A DNA stretch of 64,000 nucleotides from Arthrobacter sp. 9V (GCF_902506065.1 NZ_LR732912.1:4359860-4423859), one strand, 5' to 3'; shown: positions 51,312-60,475, counted from the first letter of the stretch. Numbers and translations: made by a program. The notes: a model not told the origin generated them from the letters alone.

Positions 51312-52532
51312 TTAGCCGAGCTGTCGCAAGGCCTGCACCACGGGGGCGGTTCCGTCCTCCGTGGCGATGACAGCCGCTACTTCCGCGGCCCGCCGCGCGT
51401 ACGACGCCGTGCCGACAGCTTGTTTTATTGCCTCGCCAAGGCGCGACGGAGTCAGCTTCTTGTGGGGAATCGGTTGAGGACCCGCCCCGAGCGACGCGAT
51501 CCGGGACGCCCAGAGCGGCTGGTCCGTGTACACAGGAACAGCTATTGCCGGCACCCCGGCACGGAAGCCGGCCGCCGTGGTTCCCGCTCCGGCATGGTGG
51601 ACCACGGCTGCCACCTGCGGGAACAGCCACTCGTGCGGAACGCTCCCCACCGCGATTGCATCGTCACCCAGCGCGCCCCGGGTTTCTTCTGCCCCTTGTA
51701 TTACAGCCCGAACGCCGGCCCGGCGGGTGGCCTCGAGGATGAAGCTCGGATCAATGTGGGCGCTGCTGCCAAAACCAACAAAGACGGGCGGAGGACCCTC
51801 GGCCAGGAAGGCAACAAGATCCGCCGGAGGCTGCCAGTCCGCCGAGTTCGCCGGCCACCAGTATCCAGCCATTACCAGGCCCGGGTGCCAGTCGGTAGGG
51901 CGGGGCAGAACTGTGGGACTGATGCCGTGAAGAACAGTTGCATGCGCTTTACGACGACGGCGCTCCCCGGCCGCGCGACTCTGCTTGCCCAATCCCAGCT
52001 CCTTGCGGAGACGTGCGGCGGGAGCATCGTAGGGCGCCGGGCCCGCAGCTGCGCGCTCACCAATAATCCTATTTCCCCATGCGCCAAGGCTTCGGGCCGA
52101 ATTCATGAGGACCGGCGGATAGGCTGCGCTCGGCTCAGTGGGCTGCAGATGGGCGCCGATGACCGGGATGCCCATGGCTTCCCCAATGTCATATGCATAG
52201 GGCGCCACCGAATTAGCAAGGATCACGTCGGTCCCTGCCTCAGCCGCGGCCAAGGTTCCCGTGGCTGCCGCATCCATATACTCCGTGAGCTTCCGCCAGA
52301 AGGTGAGCACGCCCTCAGATGATGCCCTGGTACCCGGGGCCGGGTGCCTGATCAACTCTTCCAGATTTCCGGGCAGCGGCCTGAACTCGCAGCCTGACTC
52401 AACAACCAGAGTTGCATAGGCAGGGTTGGCCGCAATGGCTACCTCATAGCCCAGGCCCTGCAGGCGATTTCCCAGGCCGGCCATGGGTGCAACATCGCCC
52501 CGTGTTCCCGGAGTCACCATAAGTACCCGCAT
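51312..52532 (-). CDS. Macrolide-type UDP-glycosyltransferase (GT1 family)
   Basis: 406 residues; AAAGGAG precedes the ATG. GT-B fold with the N-terminal strand MRVLMVTPGTRGDVAPMAGL and the donor-site signature HHAGAGTTAAGFRAGVPAI followed by DQPLWASRI. Similar to glycosyltransferases that act on macrolides, lipids or secondary metabolites. No biosynthetic cluster is nearby, so a detoxifying role is possible. Directly downstream of the clpC end on the chromosome, same strand. Confidence 0.85.
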   Translation of the reverse strand: MRVLMVTPGTRGDVAPMAGLGNRLQGLGYEVAIAANPAYATLVVESGCEFRPLPGNLEELIRHPAPGTRASSEGVLTFWRKLTEYMDAAATGTLAAAEAGTDVILANSVAPYAYDIGEAMGIPVIGAHLQPTEPSAAYPPVLMNSARSLGAWGNRIIGERAAAGPAPYDAPAARLRKELGLGKQSRAAGERRRRKAHATVLHGISPTVLPRPTDWHPGLVMAGYWWPANSADWQPPADLVAFLAEGPPPVFVGFGSSAHIDPSFILEATRRAGVRAVIQGAEETRGALGDDAIAVGSVPHEWLFPQVAAVVHHAGAGTTAAGFRAGVPAIAVPVYTDQPLWASRIASLGAGPQPIPHKKLTPSRLGEAIKQAVGTASYARRAAEVAAVIATEDGTAPVVQALRQLG

Positions 52533-52570
52533 GCCGCTCCTTTCTCTTTTGAAGGTGGCTGTTAACGCAG

Positions 52571-52608
52571 AAGCCCCGCCCGCTCCTTGTTGGGAACGGG
52601 CGGGGCTT
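52571..52608 (-). terminator. clpC terminator
   Basis: Perfect 12-bp arms AAGCCCCGCCCG and CGGGCGGGGCTT just after the clpC stop. Confidence 0.75.
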
Positions 52609-52622
52609 AATGCTTCTTGCGC

Positions 52623-55115
52623 TTACGCGGTGGGAGCGATCTCCGGGATCCGCGGCTTGGCGTTGCCTTCGAACGTGAACTTTGCGTCGTCACCTTCGCC
52701 GTCAACGTCCACCACAACGATGTCGCCGGAGTGGAGTTCGCCGAACAAGATCTTCTCGGACAGCTGGTCCTCGATCTCGCGCTGGATGGTGCGGCGCAAC
52801 GGCCGGGCACCCATGGCGGGATCGTAACCACGCGTGGCCAGGAGAACCTTGGCAGCGGGCGTGAGCTCGATGCCCATGTCCTTGTCCTTGAGGCGGCGCT
52901 CCAGGCGGGTCACGAACAGGTCCACGATCTCGATGATCTCGTCCTGCGTCAGCTGCGGGAACACCACGACGTCGTCAACACGGTTGAGGAACTCGGGGCG
53001 GAAGTGCTGCTTGAGCTCTTCCGTAACCCGGGCACGCATCCGGTTGTAACCGGTCTGGGTGTCCGTGCCGGACTGGAAGCCCGTAGCCACGCTCTTGGAG
53101 ATATCGCGGGTACCAAGGTTGGTGGTCATGATGATTACGGTGTTCTTGAAGTCCACCACGCGGCCCTGGGAGTCGGTCAGTCGGCCGTCTTCCAGAATCT
53201 GCAGAAGCGAGTTGAAGAGGTCCGCGTGGGCCTTTTCAACTTCGTCGAACAGGACCACGGAGAACGGACGACGGCGGACCTTCTCAGTCAGCTGGCCGCC
53301 TTCTTCATAGCCGACGTAGCCCGGAGGTGCACCGAAGAGACGCGAAACCGTGTGCTTCTCGGAGTACTCGGACATGTCCAGCGTGATGAGGGCGTCCTCT
53401 TCACCGAACAGGAACTCGGCAAGTGCCTTGGCGAGCTCGGTCTTGCCGACGCCGGTGGGGCCGGCAAAGATGAACGAGCCACCCGGACGCTTGGGGTCCT
53501 TCAGGCCTGCACGGGTACGGCGGATAGCCTGGGACAGGGCCTTGATGGCCTCATCCTGACCAACGACCCGCTTGTGCAGTTCGTCTTCCATTTTGAGCAG
53601 ACGCGAGGACTCTTCCTCGGTGAGCTTGAAGACCGGGATGCCCGTGGAGTTCGCAAGAACTTCCGCAATCAGATCCTCGTCAACCTCGGAGATGTCGTCC
53701 ATGCCGCCGGACTTCCAGGTGCGTTCCTTCTCTGCGCGTTCGGCAATGAGCTTCTGCTCCTTGTCGCGCAGCGAGGCAGCACCCTCAAAGTCCTGGGCGT
53801 CAATCGCGGATTCTTTCTCCATTTTCACGTCCGCGATGCGCTCGTCCATGGCCTTGAGCTCCGGCGGAGCGGTCATGCGACGGATGCGCAGGCGTGCGCC
53901 GGCTTCATCGATGAGGTCGATCGCCTTGTCCGGCAGGAAGCGGTCCGAGATGTAGCGTTCGGCCAGTTGCGCAGCGGAGGCGAGGGCGCCGTCGGTAATC
54001 GTCACGCGGTGGTGTGCCTCGTAACGGTCACGCAGGCCCTTGAGGATCTCGATCGCGTGAGCGACTGAGGGCTCCTTGACCTGGATGGGCTGGAAGCGGC
54101 GCTCAAGGGCTGCGTCCTTCTCAATGTGCTTACGGTACTCATCCAGCGTGGTTGCACCAATGGTCTGGAGCTCACCGCGGGCCAGCATCGGCTTGAGGAT
54201 GGACGCAGCATCGATAGCGCCTTCGGCAGCACCTGCACCAACAAGGGTGTGAATCTCGTCGATGAAGAGGATGATGTCGCCACGGGTGCGGATCTCCTTG
54301 AGGACCTTCTTCAGGCGCTCTTCAAAGTCACCGCGGTAGCGGGAACCGGCAACCAGGGAACCGAGGTCAAGCGTGTACAGCTGCTTGTCCTTGATGGTCT
54401 CCGGAACATCGCCGCGGACGATCGCCTGGGCGAGGCCTTCGACGACGGCAGTCTTACCGACGCCGGGCTCACCGATCAGGACCGGGTTGTTCTTTGTACG
54501 GCGGGAGAGGACCTGCATGACGCGTTCCATCTCCTGCTCGCGGCCGATCACGGGATCGAGCTTGTTTTCGCGGGCAGCCTGTGTCAGGTTGCGACCGAAC
54601 TGGTCAAGCACCACCGAGCCGGCAGGGGTACCTTCAGGCTGGCCCTGGCCGGAGCCGCTGCCTGCGGTCTCCTTGCCCTGGTAGCCGGAGAGCAACTGAA
54701 TGACCTGCTGGCGGACCCTGTTCAGGTCTGCCCCAAGCTTCACCAGCACCTGCGCGGCCACGCCTTCGCCTTCGCGAATGAGGCCGAGCAGGATGTGCTC
54801 AGTACCGATGTAGTTGTGGCCGAGCTGCAGTGCTTCGCGGAGGGAAAGCTCAAGCACCTTCTTGGCGCGCGGGGTGAAGGGGATGTGACCGGAGGGGGCT
54901 TGCTGGCCCTGACCGATGATCTCCTGCACCTGCTCACGAACGCCATCGAGCGAAATGCTCAGGGACTCGAGCGCCTTGGCAGCAACGCCTTCACCCTCGT
55001 GGATCAGACCCAAGAGGATGTGCTCGGTACCGATGTAATTGTGGTTGAGCATCCGTGCCTCTTCTTGGGCAAGGACGACCACGCGACGGGCACGGTCCGT
55101 AAATCTCTCAAACAT
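52623..55115 (-). CDS. clpC: ATP-dependent Clp protease ATPase subunit ClpC
   Basis: 830 residues; AGGAG precedes the ATG. Two N-terminal Clp repeats (NYIGTEHILLGLIHEGEG, repeated as IREGEG), AAA1 with GEPGVGKTAV, a UVR-type middle region (around residues 420-460), and AAA2 with GPTGVGKTEL. It unfolds substrates and feeds them to ClpP. The gene stands alone, with no ctsR-mcsAB, as in other actinobacteria where ClgR activates it. Confidence 0.97.
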   Translation of the reverse strand: MFERFTDRARRVVVLAQEEARMLNHNYIGTEHILLGLIHEGEGVAAKALESLSISLDGVREQVQEIIGQGQQAPSGHIPFTPRAKKVLELSLREALQLGHNYIGTEHILLGLIREGEGVAAQVLVKLGADLNRVRQQVIQLLSGYQGKETAGSGSGQGQPEGTPAGSVVLDQFGRNLTQAARENKLDPVIGREQEMERVMQVLSRRTKNNPVLIGEPGVGKTAVVEGLAQAIVRGDVPETIKDKQLYTLDLGSLVAGSRYRGDFEERLKKVLKEIRTRGDIILFIDEIHTLVGAGAAEGAIDAASILKPMLARGELQTIGATTLDEYRKHIEKDAALERRFQPIQVKEPSVAHAIEILKGLRDRYEAHHRVTITDGALASAAQLAERYISDRFLPDKAIDLIDEAGARLRIRRMTAPPELKAMDERIADVKMEKESAIDAQDFEGAASLRDKEQKLIAERAEKERTWKSGGMDDISEVDEDLIAEVLANSTGIPVFKLTEEESSRLLKMEDELHKRVVGQDEAIKALSQAIRRTRAGLKDPKRPGGSFIFAGPTGVGKTELAKALAEFLFGEEDALITLDMSEYSEKHTVSRLFGAPPGYVGYEEGGQLTEKVRRRPFSVVLFDEVEKAHADLFNSLLQILEDGRLTDSQGRVVDFKNTVIIMTTNLGTRDISKSVATGFQSGTDTQTGYNRMRARVTEELKQHFRPEFLNRVDDVVVFPQLTQDEIIEIVDLFVTRLERRLKDKDMGIELTPAAKVLLATRGYDPAMGARPLRRTIQREIEDQLSEKILFGELHSGDIVVVDVDGEGDDAKFTFEGNAKPRIPEIAPTA

Positions 55116-55432
55116 TTCGCCACACTCCTAGCTACGACGTACTTTGATGCTACGTGTCTGAGAAGCACTTTTGGGGCGTGTTCGCCACAGGGGAAACATG
55201 ACGTGATTACGGAATAAATCCGGCTGCGGCCCTTGACCTCTGACGGCCGGCGGTGGGACCCTGTCGCCTTGCCTGACGGCCTGAAGCGATGGTTGACCTC
55301 AAGCAATTCGTCGGTGAACCCGGGTCCGGCTTTGTTGGGACCCATTAGTGCGGTATTCGAAGCTTGAGGGCCGGGCCGATTCACAGGATATTCCAAGCCT
55401 GGCGGGCAACCGCAAACTCAGGGCTTAAACGC
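55116..55432. promoter_or_regulatory. clpC upstream region
   Basis: About 317 bases without a gene. It contains the clpC ribosome-binding site and GTTCGCC-aca-GGGGAAAC (55180-55197), an imperfect inverted repeat that resembles, with one mismatch, the TTCGC/GCGAA-type sites of the Clp activator ClgR. The rest shows no structure. Confidence 0.35.
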
Positions 55433-55463
55433 CAATGCCCCGGCAGTGACTGCCGGGGCATTG
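55433..55463 (-). terminator. lsr2 terminator
   Basis: Perfect 14-bp arms CAATGCCCCGGCAG and CTGCCGGGGCATTG around a 3-base loop, directly beyond the lsr2 stop. Confidence 0.8.
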
Positions 55464-55473
55464 AAGCGGTGAA

Positions 55474-55800
55474 TCAGGAATTGGCCTTTTGGTACGCTTC
55501 CTGAATTTCAGCCTGAATACGTCCGCGGCTGTTGACCGTGTAACCGTTGTCACGGGCCCACTGGCGGATTTGCGCGGAATCTTGGTTACGTGCGGCTGTT
55601 GCACGGCCCCGGGTTGCACGGCCGGAAGAAGTCTTCCTGGCCTTTGCTACGTAGGGCTCCAATGCCTTGCGCAGCGAGGCTGCGTTGGCGGTGGACAGGT
55701 CCATCTCGTAGCTCACGCCATCCAGGCCAAAACGGACAGTTTCGTCCGCTGCCCCTTCATCCAAGTCATCGACGAGGATGATTTTTACTTTCTGTGCCAT
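55474..55800 (-). CDS. lsr2: Lsr2-type nucleoid-associated protein
   Basis: 108 residues with GAGAGG before the ATG. N-terminal dimerisation domain (KIILVDDLDEGAADETVRFG, then YEMDLSTANAASLRKAL), a basic linker, and the C-terminal DNA-binding domain (IRQWARDNGYTVNSRGRI) whose RGR inserts into the minor groove of AT-rich DNA. It acts like H-NS, silencing AT-rich foreign genes. Its position near clpC and lysS is typical of actinobacteria. Confidence 0.95.
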   Translation of the reverse strand: MAQKVKIILVDDLDEGAADETVRFGLDGVSYEMDLSTANAASLRKALEPYVAKARKTSSGRATRGRATAARNQDSAQIRQWARDNGYTVNSRGRIQAEIQEAYQKANS

Positions 55801-55929
55801 GAGGTGCCTCTCATTTGGAGGGTTGGATAATCAGAAATTCCCCGGATTCCTTTGATGATTATCGTTCACGGCAAGCATGCACGTCAAAGCGTAATTGGAT
55901 TCTCTTCAGTTAGCTGAACCCAATTGAAG

Positions 55930-56103
55930 CTATTTAGCCGCCGGCCCCTCGGATGCAGGTCCCGAATTTTTCAAATTTGCTTCAGCCTGCGCCTTGGCTT
56001 CAGCCTGCCGCTCGGATTTGTCAGCATTGAAGATCGACTTCATGGCAAACCAGAAGATCAATCCCACCACAATGGATGGCGCCAGGACTGCGATGTACTC
56101 CAT
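55930..56103 (-). CDS. 57-residue single-pass membrane protein
   Basis: Starts at the ATG 56103, only 2 bases after the lysS stop, with GAGGG inside the lysS end as ribosome-binding site; stop TAG at 55930-55932. Residues 3-23 form one membrane helix (YIAVLAPSIVVGLIFWFAM); the rest is a charged, Ala/Glu/Lys-rich cytoplasmic helix (SERQAEAKAQAEANL) and a Pro/Ala tail. No family name is known to me. The coupling to lysS and the sound codon use support a real gene. Confidence 0.75.
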   Translation of the reverse strand: MEYIAVLAPSIVVGLIFWFAMKSIFNADKSERQAEAKAQAEANLKNSGPASEGPAAK

Positions 56104-56105
56104 AA

Positions 56106-57635
56106 TCAGTGACCCTCAGGCTTCAGCAACGGGAACAGGATGGTTTCGCGGATACCGGCACCGGTGAACAGCATTACCAGGCGGTCAATACCCAGCCCGA
56201 TGCCACCCATTGGCGGCGCACCGTATTCCAGGGCCCTGAGGAAGTCCTCGTCCAGCTGCATGGCTTCCTCGTCACCCGCTGCGGAACGGCGGGACTGCTC
56301 CGTGAGGCGTTCGCGCTGGATCACCGGGTCAATGAGCTCGGAGAACGCCGTACCGCGCTCCATGCCACCAATAATCAGGTCCCAGGCCTCAATGAGCCGT
56401 CCATCTTCGCGGTGAGGACGCGCAAGCGGTTGAGCGGAGGGCGGGTAGTCGTAGACGAACGTGGGGTTCAGCAGCGTGGGTTCCACGATCTCGCCGAACA
56501 GTTCCACCACAATCTTCTCCGCGTCCCACTTGGGGTCCACTTTGACCTCGTGCTTGGCAGCAATTGCCAGCAGCTCATCCACTGTGGTGTCCGGAGTAAT
56601 TTCAATTCCCACGGCCTCGGAAATACCCGGGTACACCGAAATCCAAGCCCATTCGCCGTCGAGGTTAATTTCACCGGCGTCCGTCTGGATGGTGCGTGTA
56701 CCTACCACGTCGGCCACATTCAGGATGATTTCCTTCATGCGCTCGGCCATGACGAACTGGTCTGCCCACGCTTCGTAGCATTCCAGGGTGGTGAATTCGG
56801 GGCTGTGCGTGGAGTCAACGCCTTCATTGCGGAAAACCCGGCCCATGTCGTACACACGGTCGATGCCGCCAACAACGGCGCGCTTGAGGAAGAGTTCCGT
56901 AGCGATGCGGAGGGTCATCTTCTGATCGAACGCGTTCATGTGCGTCTCGAACGGACGGGCTGTAGCGCCGCCGTGGACCAGCTGAAGGATGGGTGTCTCC
57001 ACCTCCACGTAACCATGGCGATCAAGGGTGTCGCGGACTGAACGGGTGATGGCTGCGCGCTTGTAGACCATCTCGCGGGCTTCGTCGCGGACCATGAGGT
57101 CCACATAGCGCTGCCGGACACGGGTTTCTTCATTCAGTTCTGCGTGCAGGACCGGCAGTGGGCGCAGGGCCTTGGATGCCATGGACCAGGAGTCAGCCAT
57201 GACGGACAGCTCGCCGCGACGGGATGAGATGACCTCACCCTTGATGAAGACGTGATCGCCAAGGTCAACCAGGGCCTTCCAGTCGGCAAGTGCTTCCTCA
57301 CCAACATTGGCCAGGCTCAGCATGGCTTGCAGGCGCACGCCCTTGCCGTCCACGCCGCCCTCTTGGAGAGTTGCGAAGCACAGCTTGCCGGTGTTGCGGA
57401 CGAATACCACACGGCCAGTGACGCCAACAACATCGCCAGTGGTTTCATCGGCTTGCAGATGTGCGTATTTCTCCCGGATTTCACTCAGGGAATGGGTCCG
57501 TTCAACACCCACCGGATAGGCCTCGGTGCCGCGCTCGATCAGCTTGGCGCGCTTCTCCATACGGATGCGCATTTGCTCGCTGGCGTCGACGGGCTCTGTG
57601 GAGGGGTTCTGGGCGGGGGTGTTTGCGGAAGTCAC
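56106..57635 (-). CDS. lysS: Lysyl-tRNA synthetase, class II
   Basis: 509 residues. OB-fold anticodon-binding domain at about 60-170 and a class II catalytic core: motif 1 around VRDTLDRHGYVEVETPIL (split, Pro in the loop), motif 2 RVFRNEGVDSTHSPEFT and motif 3 GIGLGIDRLVMLFTG. Charges tRNA-Lys, the TTT isoacceptor of which is encoded at 6647-6719. Upstream gene of a probable two-gene unit with the small membrane protein. Confidence 0.97.
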   Translation of the reverse strand: MTSANTPAQNPSTEPVDASEQMRIRMEKRAKLIERGTEAYPVGVERTHSLSEIREKYAHLQADETTGDVVGVTGRVVFVRNTGKLCFATLQEGGVDGKGVRLQAMLSLANVGEEALADWKALVDLGDHVFIKGEVISSRRGELSVMADSWSMASKALRPLPVLHAELNEETRVRQRYVDLMVRDEAREMVYKRAAITRSVRDTLDRHGYVEVETPILQLVHGGATARPFETHMNAFDQKMTLRIATELFLKRAVVGGIDRVYDMGRVFRNEGVDSTHSPEFTTLECYEAWADQFVMAERMKEIILNVADVVGTRTIQTDAGEINLDGEWAWISVYPGISEAVGIEITPDTTVDELLAIAAKHEVKVDPKWDAEKIVVELFGEIVEPTLLNPTFVYDYPPSAQPLARPHREDGRLIEAWDLIIGGMERGTAFSELIDPVIQRERLTEQSRRSAAGDEEAMQLDEDFLRALEYGAPPMGGIGLGIDRLVMLFTGAGIRETILFPLLKPEGH

Positions 57636-57698
57636 AGTCCTTAAGTTTACCGGTGATTACGGACCTTTACTTCCGGGCGCCAAGATCGGGGAAACGCA

Positions 57699-57704
57699 TA
57701 GACT
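57699..57704 (+). promoter_or_regulatory. -10 box of leaderless hydrolase 1
   Basis: TAGACT, 7-nt spacer to the GTG at 57712; this fixes the start well inside a longer open frame. Confidence 0.5.
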
Positions 57705-57711
57705 CGGTGCT

Positions 57712-58614
57712 GTGGAGACGTGGACGGTTGAAACGAACGACGGCGGCGGGCAGCTCGAGGTGCACACCTTTCGGCCGGCTGCTTCTGCAGGTGCTTCCTT
57801 TCCGGGGTCGAAGGCACCTGCCGAACCCGCCGGCGTCGTGCTTGTTCATGGCACCTTGGTGACGGACTCGCTGTACTGGCCGTTCGCGCGGACGCTGAGT
57901 GTCCTGCTGGGACGGCCCGTGCACACTTATAACCGGCGCGGGCGCGGCCATTCCGCACCACAGCCACCGGGCTACTCCGTGGATACCGAGATCGCGGACC
58001 TGCAACAGGTGATGGAACAGTGCGGCTCAACGGATGTGGTGGCACACAGCTACGGCGGATTCGTGGCACTGCAAGCCGCGCGCCAAGTCAAGATCAACAG
58101 GCTGGTCACCTACGACGCCGCTGTGTCGCTCTCCGGCAACCTGAGCAGCCGCTGGCGGCCCGAGCTCGAGGAAGCTGTCACTTCCGGTCAACTGGATCAC
58201 GCATGGGCCCATCTGGTGCAGGGGCTGGGGACCGCGGGCCCTATTTCCTATCTGCCCATGGGCGCCCTCCGTGCGCTCAGTGTCCTCTCCGCCCGTACCC
58301 GGCTGGGCCTGGAGATGCGCTCCCTGCTACCTACCGCCGTCACGGAAATGCGTGCGGTGTTGGACGCCGACGCCCACCTTAACGACTTCATGAAGCTCTC
58401 CACCCCCACGCTTATGCTCAGCGGCGGCTGGAGTCCGTCCTACTTTGCAGAGACCGGCCGGATGCTGGCCGGCGCCGTGCCTGCCATCACCTTCGCGGTG
58501 GTGCCGCTGCAGTTCCATGAAGGTCCGCTGCGCCCCGGGAAACGCCTCGCTTCGCGCGTCGCCAGGTTCCTGTCAGGGAACCTTGTGGAGGAAGAATCCG
58601 GCCTTGCCACCTAG
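57712..58614 (+). CDS. Alpha/beta hydrolase, tandem paralogue 1
   Basis: 300 residues from GTG 57712. Alpha/beta-hydrolase fold: oxyanion region VLVHGTLVTDSLYW, NRRGRGHSAPQP, nucleophile elbow AHSYGGFVALQAA, and C-terminal FHEGP for the catalytic His. The position where the catalytic Asp usually sits reads GGWSPSYF; a conserved Asp occurs earlier in TYDAAVS. Likely an esterase or dienelactone-type hydrolase, substrate unknown. First of three similar genes in a row. Confidence 0.85.
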   Translation: METWTVETNDGGGQLEVHTFRPAASAGASFPGSKAPAEPAGVVLVHGTLVTDSLYWPFARTLSVLLGRPVHTYNRRGRGHSAPQPPGYSVDTEIADLQQVMEQCGSTDVVAHSYGGFVALQAARQVKINRLVTYDAAVSLSGNLSSRWRPELEEAVTSGQLDHAWAHLVQGLGTAGPISYLPMGALRALSVLSARTRLGLEMRSLLPTAVTEMRAVLDADAHLNDFMKLSTPTLMLSGGWSPSYFAETGRMLAGAVPAITFAVVPLQFHEGPLRPGKRLASRVARFLSGNLVEEESGLAT

Positions 58615-58617
58615 GAT
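58612..58617 (+). promoter_or_regulatory. -10 box of leaderless hydrolase 2
   Basis: TAGGAT, 6-nt spacer to the GTG at 58624. It overlaps the stop codon of hydrolase 1. Confidence 0.5.
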
Positions 58618-58623
58618 GTTCCG

Positions 58624-59478
58624 GTGAAGGAACGGGACATCAGAACGCACGACGGCGGCAACCTCGCCTTGTACAGCTACGGCACGGAAGACGCTCCCGG
58701 GGAACGCCGGGTAGTGCTGATCGGCGGCGCATTCCTCACCGCACTGATCTACCGCCCCTTCTCCATAGCTCTGTCCAAGGGACTGGGCGATGGGTGGGCC
58801 GTGGATGTGTACGATCGCCGGGGCCGGGGCAAGTCAACCGAGCAGCCCCACAACTACTCCATGGCGACGGAGATCGCCGATGTCCGCACCATTATGGACG
58901 CCACGGGCGCCCGCAACATCATGGGCCACAGCCTTGGCGGCGCCGTCGCCCTGAACGCAGCCCAGGCATTCGCAGGCACGCCCCACCAACCGGAGAAGCT
59001 TGCCGTGTACGACGCCGCGGTAAATATAGACGGCAGCATGGACACAGCTTGGCTGGATGGGTTTGCGGAGTCCGTCAACCAGGGCGATGTTGGGAGGGCG
59101 CTGGCCCGGATGAAGCGTGGAATGCAGCCTGGAACCGCATTGGCCCGGGTCCCGGAACCGGTGTTGGCCGGGCTGATGGCGGTGGTCTCGAGGACCAGGA
59201 TCAACAAGCTTTTCCGTGAACTCATGCCCTCAGGAGTGGGTGAGCTCAAAGCGGCTTTCGATGCCGCCGATACCCCGAAGGACTTTTCTGTATTGCCTCC
59301 TTCCACCCACTTCATGGTGGGCAAGAAGAGCCCACAGTTCTATAAGGTCACCGCCGCACGACTCAACAGGGCCGTTCCCGGCAGCACCCTGGAAGTCTCC
59401 CCGAAAGGCTTCCACGGTTCTGTTCCGGCCGCCGTCAATGAACTCGTCTCGGACATCTCGGACTACTTTAAGAGCTGA
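58624..59478 (+). CDS. Alpha/beta hydrolase, tandem paralogue 2
   Basis: 284 residues from GTG 58624. Same architecture: IGGAFLTALIYRPF near the oxyanion hole, DRRGRGKSTEQP, elbow GHSLGGAVALNAA, and GFHGS for His. At the usual acid position it reads GKKSPQFY; Asp is conserved in VYDAAVN. It starts 9 bases after paralogue 1 but appears to have its own -10 box. Confidence 0.85.
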   Translation: MKERDIRTHDGGNLALYSYGTEDAPGERRVVLIGGAFLTALIYRPFSIALSKGLGDGWAVDVYDRRGRGKSTEQPHNYSMATEIADVRTIMDATGARNIMGHSLGGAVALNAAQAFAGTPHQPEKLAVYDAAVNIDGSMDTAWLDGFAESVNQGDVGRALARMKRGMQPGTALARVPEPVLAGLMAVVSRTRINKLFRELMPSGVGELKAAFDAADTPKDFSVLPPSTHFMVGKKSPQFYKVTAARLNRAVPGSTLEVSPKGFHGSVPAAVNELVSDISDYFKS

Positions 59479-59526
59479 CTTGTCCACATAGGGGCCTGCA
59501 TGCTGCCGGCAGTCAGGTGGCTCGGT

Positions 59527-59532
59527 TAGGCT
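59527..59532 (+). promoter_or_regulatory. -10 box of leaderless hydrolase 3
   Basis: TAGGCT, 6-nt spacer to the ATG at 59539. Confidence 0.5.
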
Positions 59533-59538
59533 CGAGTC

Positions 59539-60372
59539 ATGACGCGCGACATCATCATGACCCACGACGGCGGACACCTCGAAGTACTCACCACCGGCGG
59601 TGAGCTGGCAGCGGCGGGCTCCGGCGTCGTCGTCGTTCCTGCCTCCATGGTGACGGCCACTGACTACATGCGTTTCGCTCAGAAGCTCAGCGAAGCCCTT
59701 GGCCGCCCAGTCCATACTTTCAACCGGCGTGGGCGCGGTGACTCGTCCCCGCAGTCGGAGGACTACACCCTGGAAGCGGATATCCAGGACCTCCACGACG
59801 TCATGAAGCACACATCCAGCACTGACGTGTTCGGGCACAGCTTTGGCGGCGCCGTTGCGCTGCACGCGGCCCGGACACTGCCTGTGGAGCGCCTCGCCGT
59901 CTACGACCCCGCCGTCTCGGTCAACCACAGCGTCAAAGCCGACTGGACACCGGAGTATGAACGCGCGACGGCGGCGGGAGACTATGATCGTGCCCTCGCC
60001 ATTCTTATCAAGGGGGTGGAAACCGGCGGCGCTTTCGCTCGGATGCCCCTGTCCATGTTGACGCTGGCAAACAAGCTTGCCGCCGGGACACCACTGGGCA
60101 AGCAGATGCGCGAGTTGATGACCTGCGGCGTCCGCGAGATCAAAGCCGTCATCGCCGCGGATATGCCCGCGGAACCTTTCGTTGAATTGCCCTTGGAAAC
60201 CCTCATTGTGGTGGGCGAAAAGAGCCCGGCGTACTTCGGTGTTGCTTGCGGCCAAATCCACGACATCCTGTCAGGATCCAGCTACACCATCCTCCCCGGG
60301 TTCGGCCATGACGGCCCCAACAAGGCACCGGATAAGTTGATCGCGGAGTTGTCGGAGTTCTTCTCGGGCTAA
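59539..60372 (+). CDS. Alpha/beta hydrolase, tandem paralogue 3
   Basis: 277 residues. NRRGRGDSSPQ, elbow GHSFGGAVALHAA, acid position GEKSPAYF without Asp, conserved Asp in VYDPAVS, and His in GFGHDGP. It shares with the other two the start phrase THDGGHLEVL (NDGGGQLEVH and THDGGNLAL in the others), which shows descent by tandem duplication. Probable cytoplasmic hydrolase of unknown substrate. Confidence 0.85.
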   Translation: MTRDIIMTHDGGHLEVLTTGGELAAAGSGVVVVPASMVTATDYMRFAQKLSEALGRPVHTFNRRGRGDSSPQSEDYTLEADIQDLHDVMKHTSSTDVFGHSFGGAVALHAARTLPVERLAVYDPAVSVNHSVKADWTPEYERATAAGDYDRALAILIKGVETGGAFARMPLSMLTLANKLAAGTPLGKQMRELMTCGVREIKAVIAADMPAEPFVELPLETLIVVGEKSPAYFGVACGQIHDILSGSSYTILPGFGHDGPNKAPDKLIAELSEFFSG

Positions 60373-60475
60373 ATCCCACCAGCTGCATGAGGTGGTATGA
60401 CGTTCCTGCGTCAGTCCGCAGGCCATGGCTTGGCAGATGCTTTGTCCCCCGCTTAGGCTGTAAATACTAAGCCCC

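Noticed and set aside
52617..54068. 483-codon open frame antisense to clpC
   Set aside because: Shadow of clpC; no start signal and no recognisable domain.
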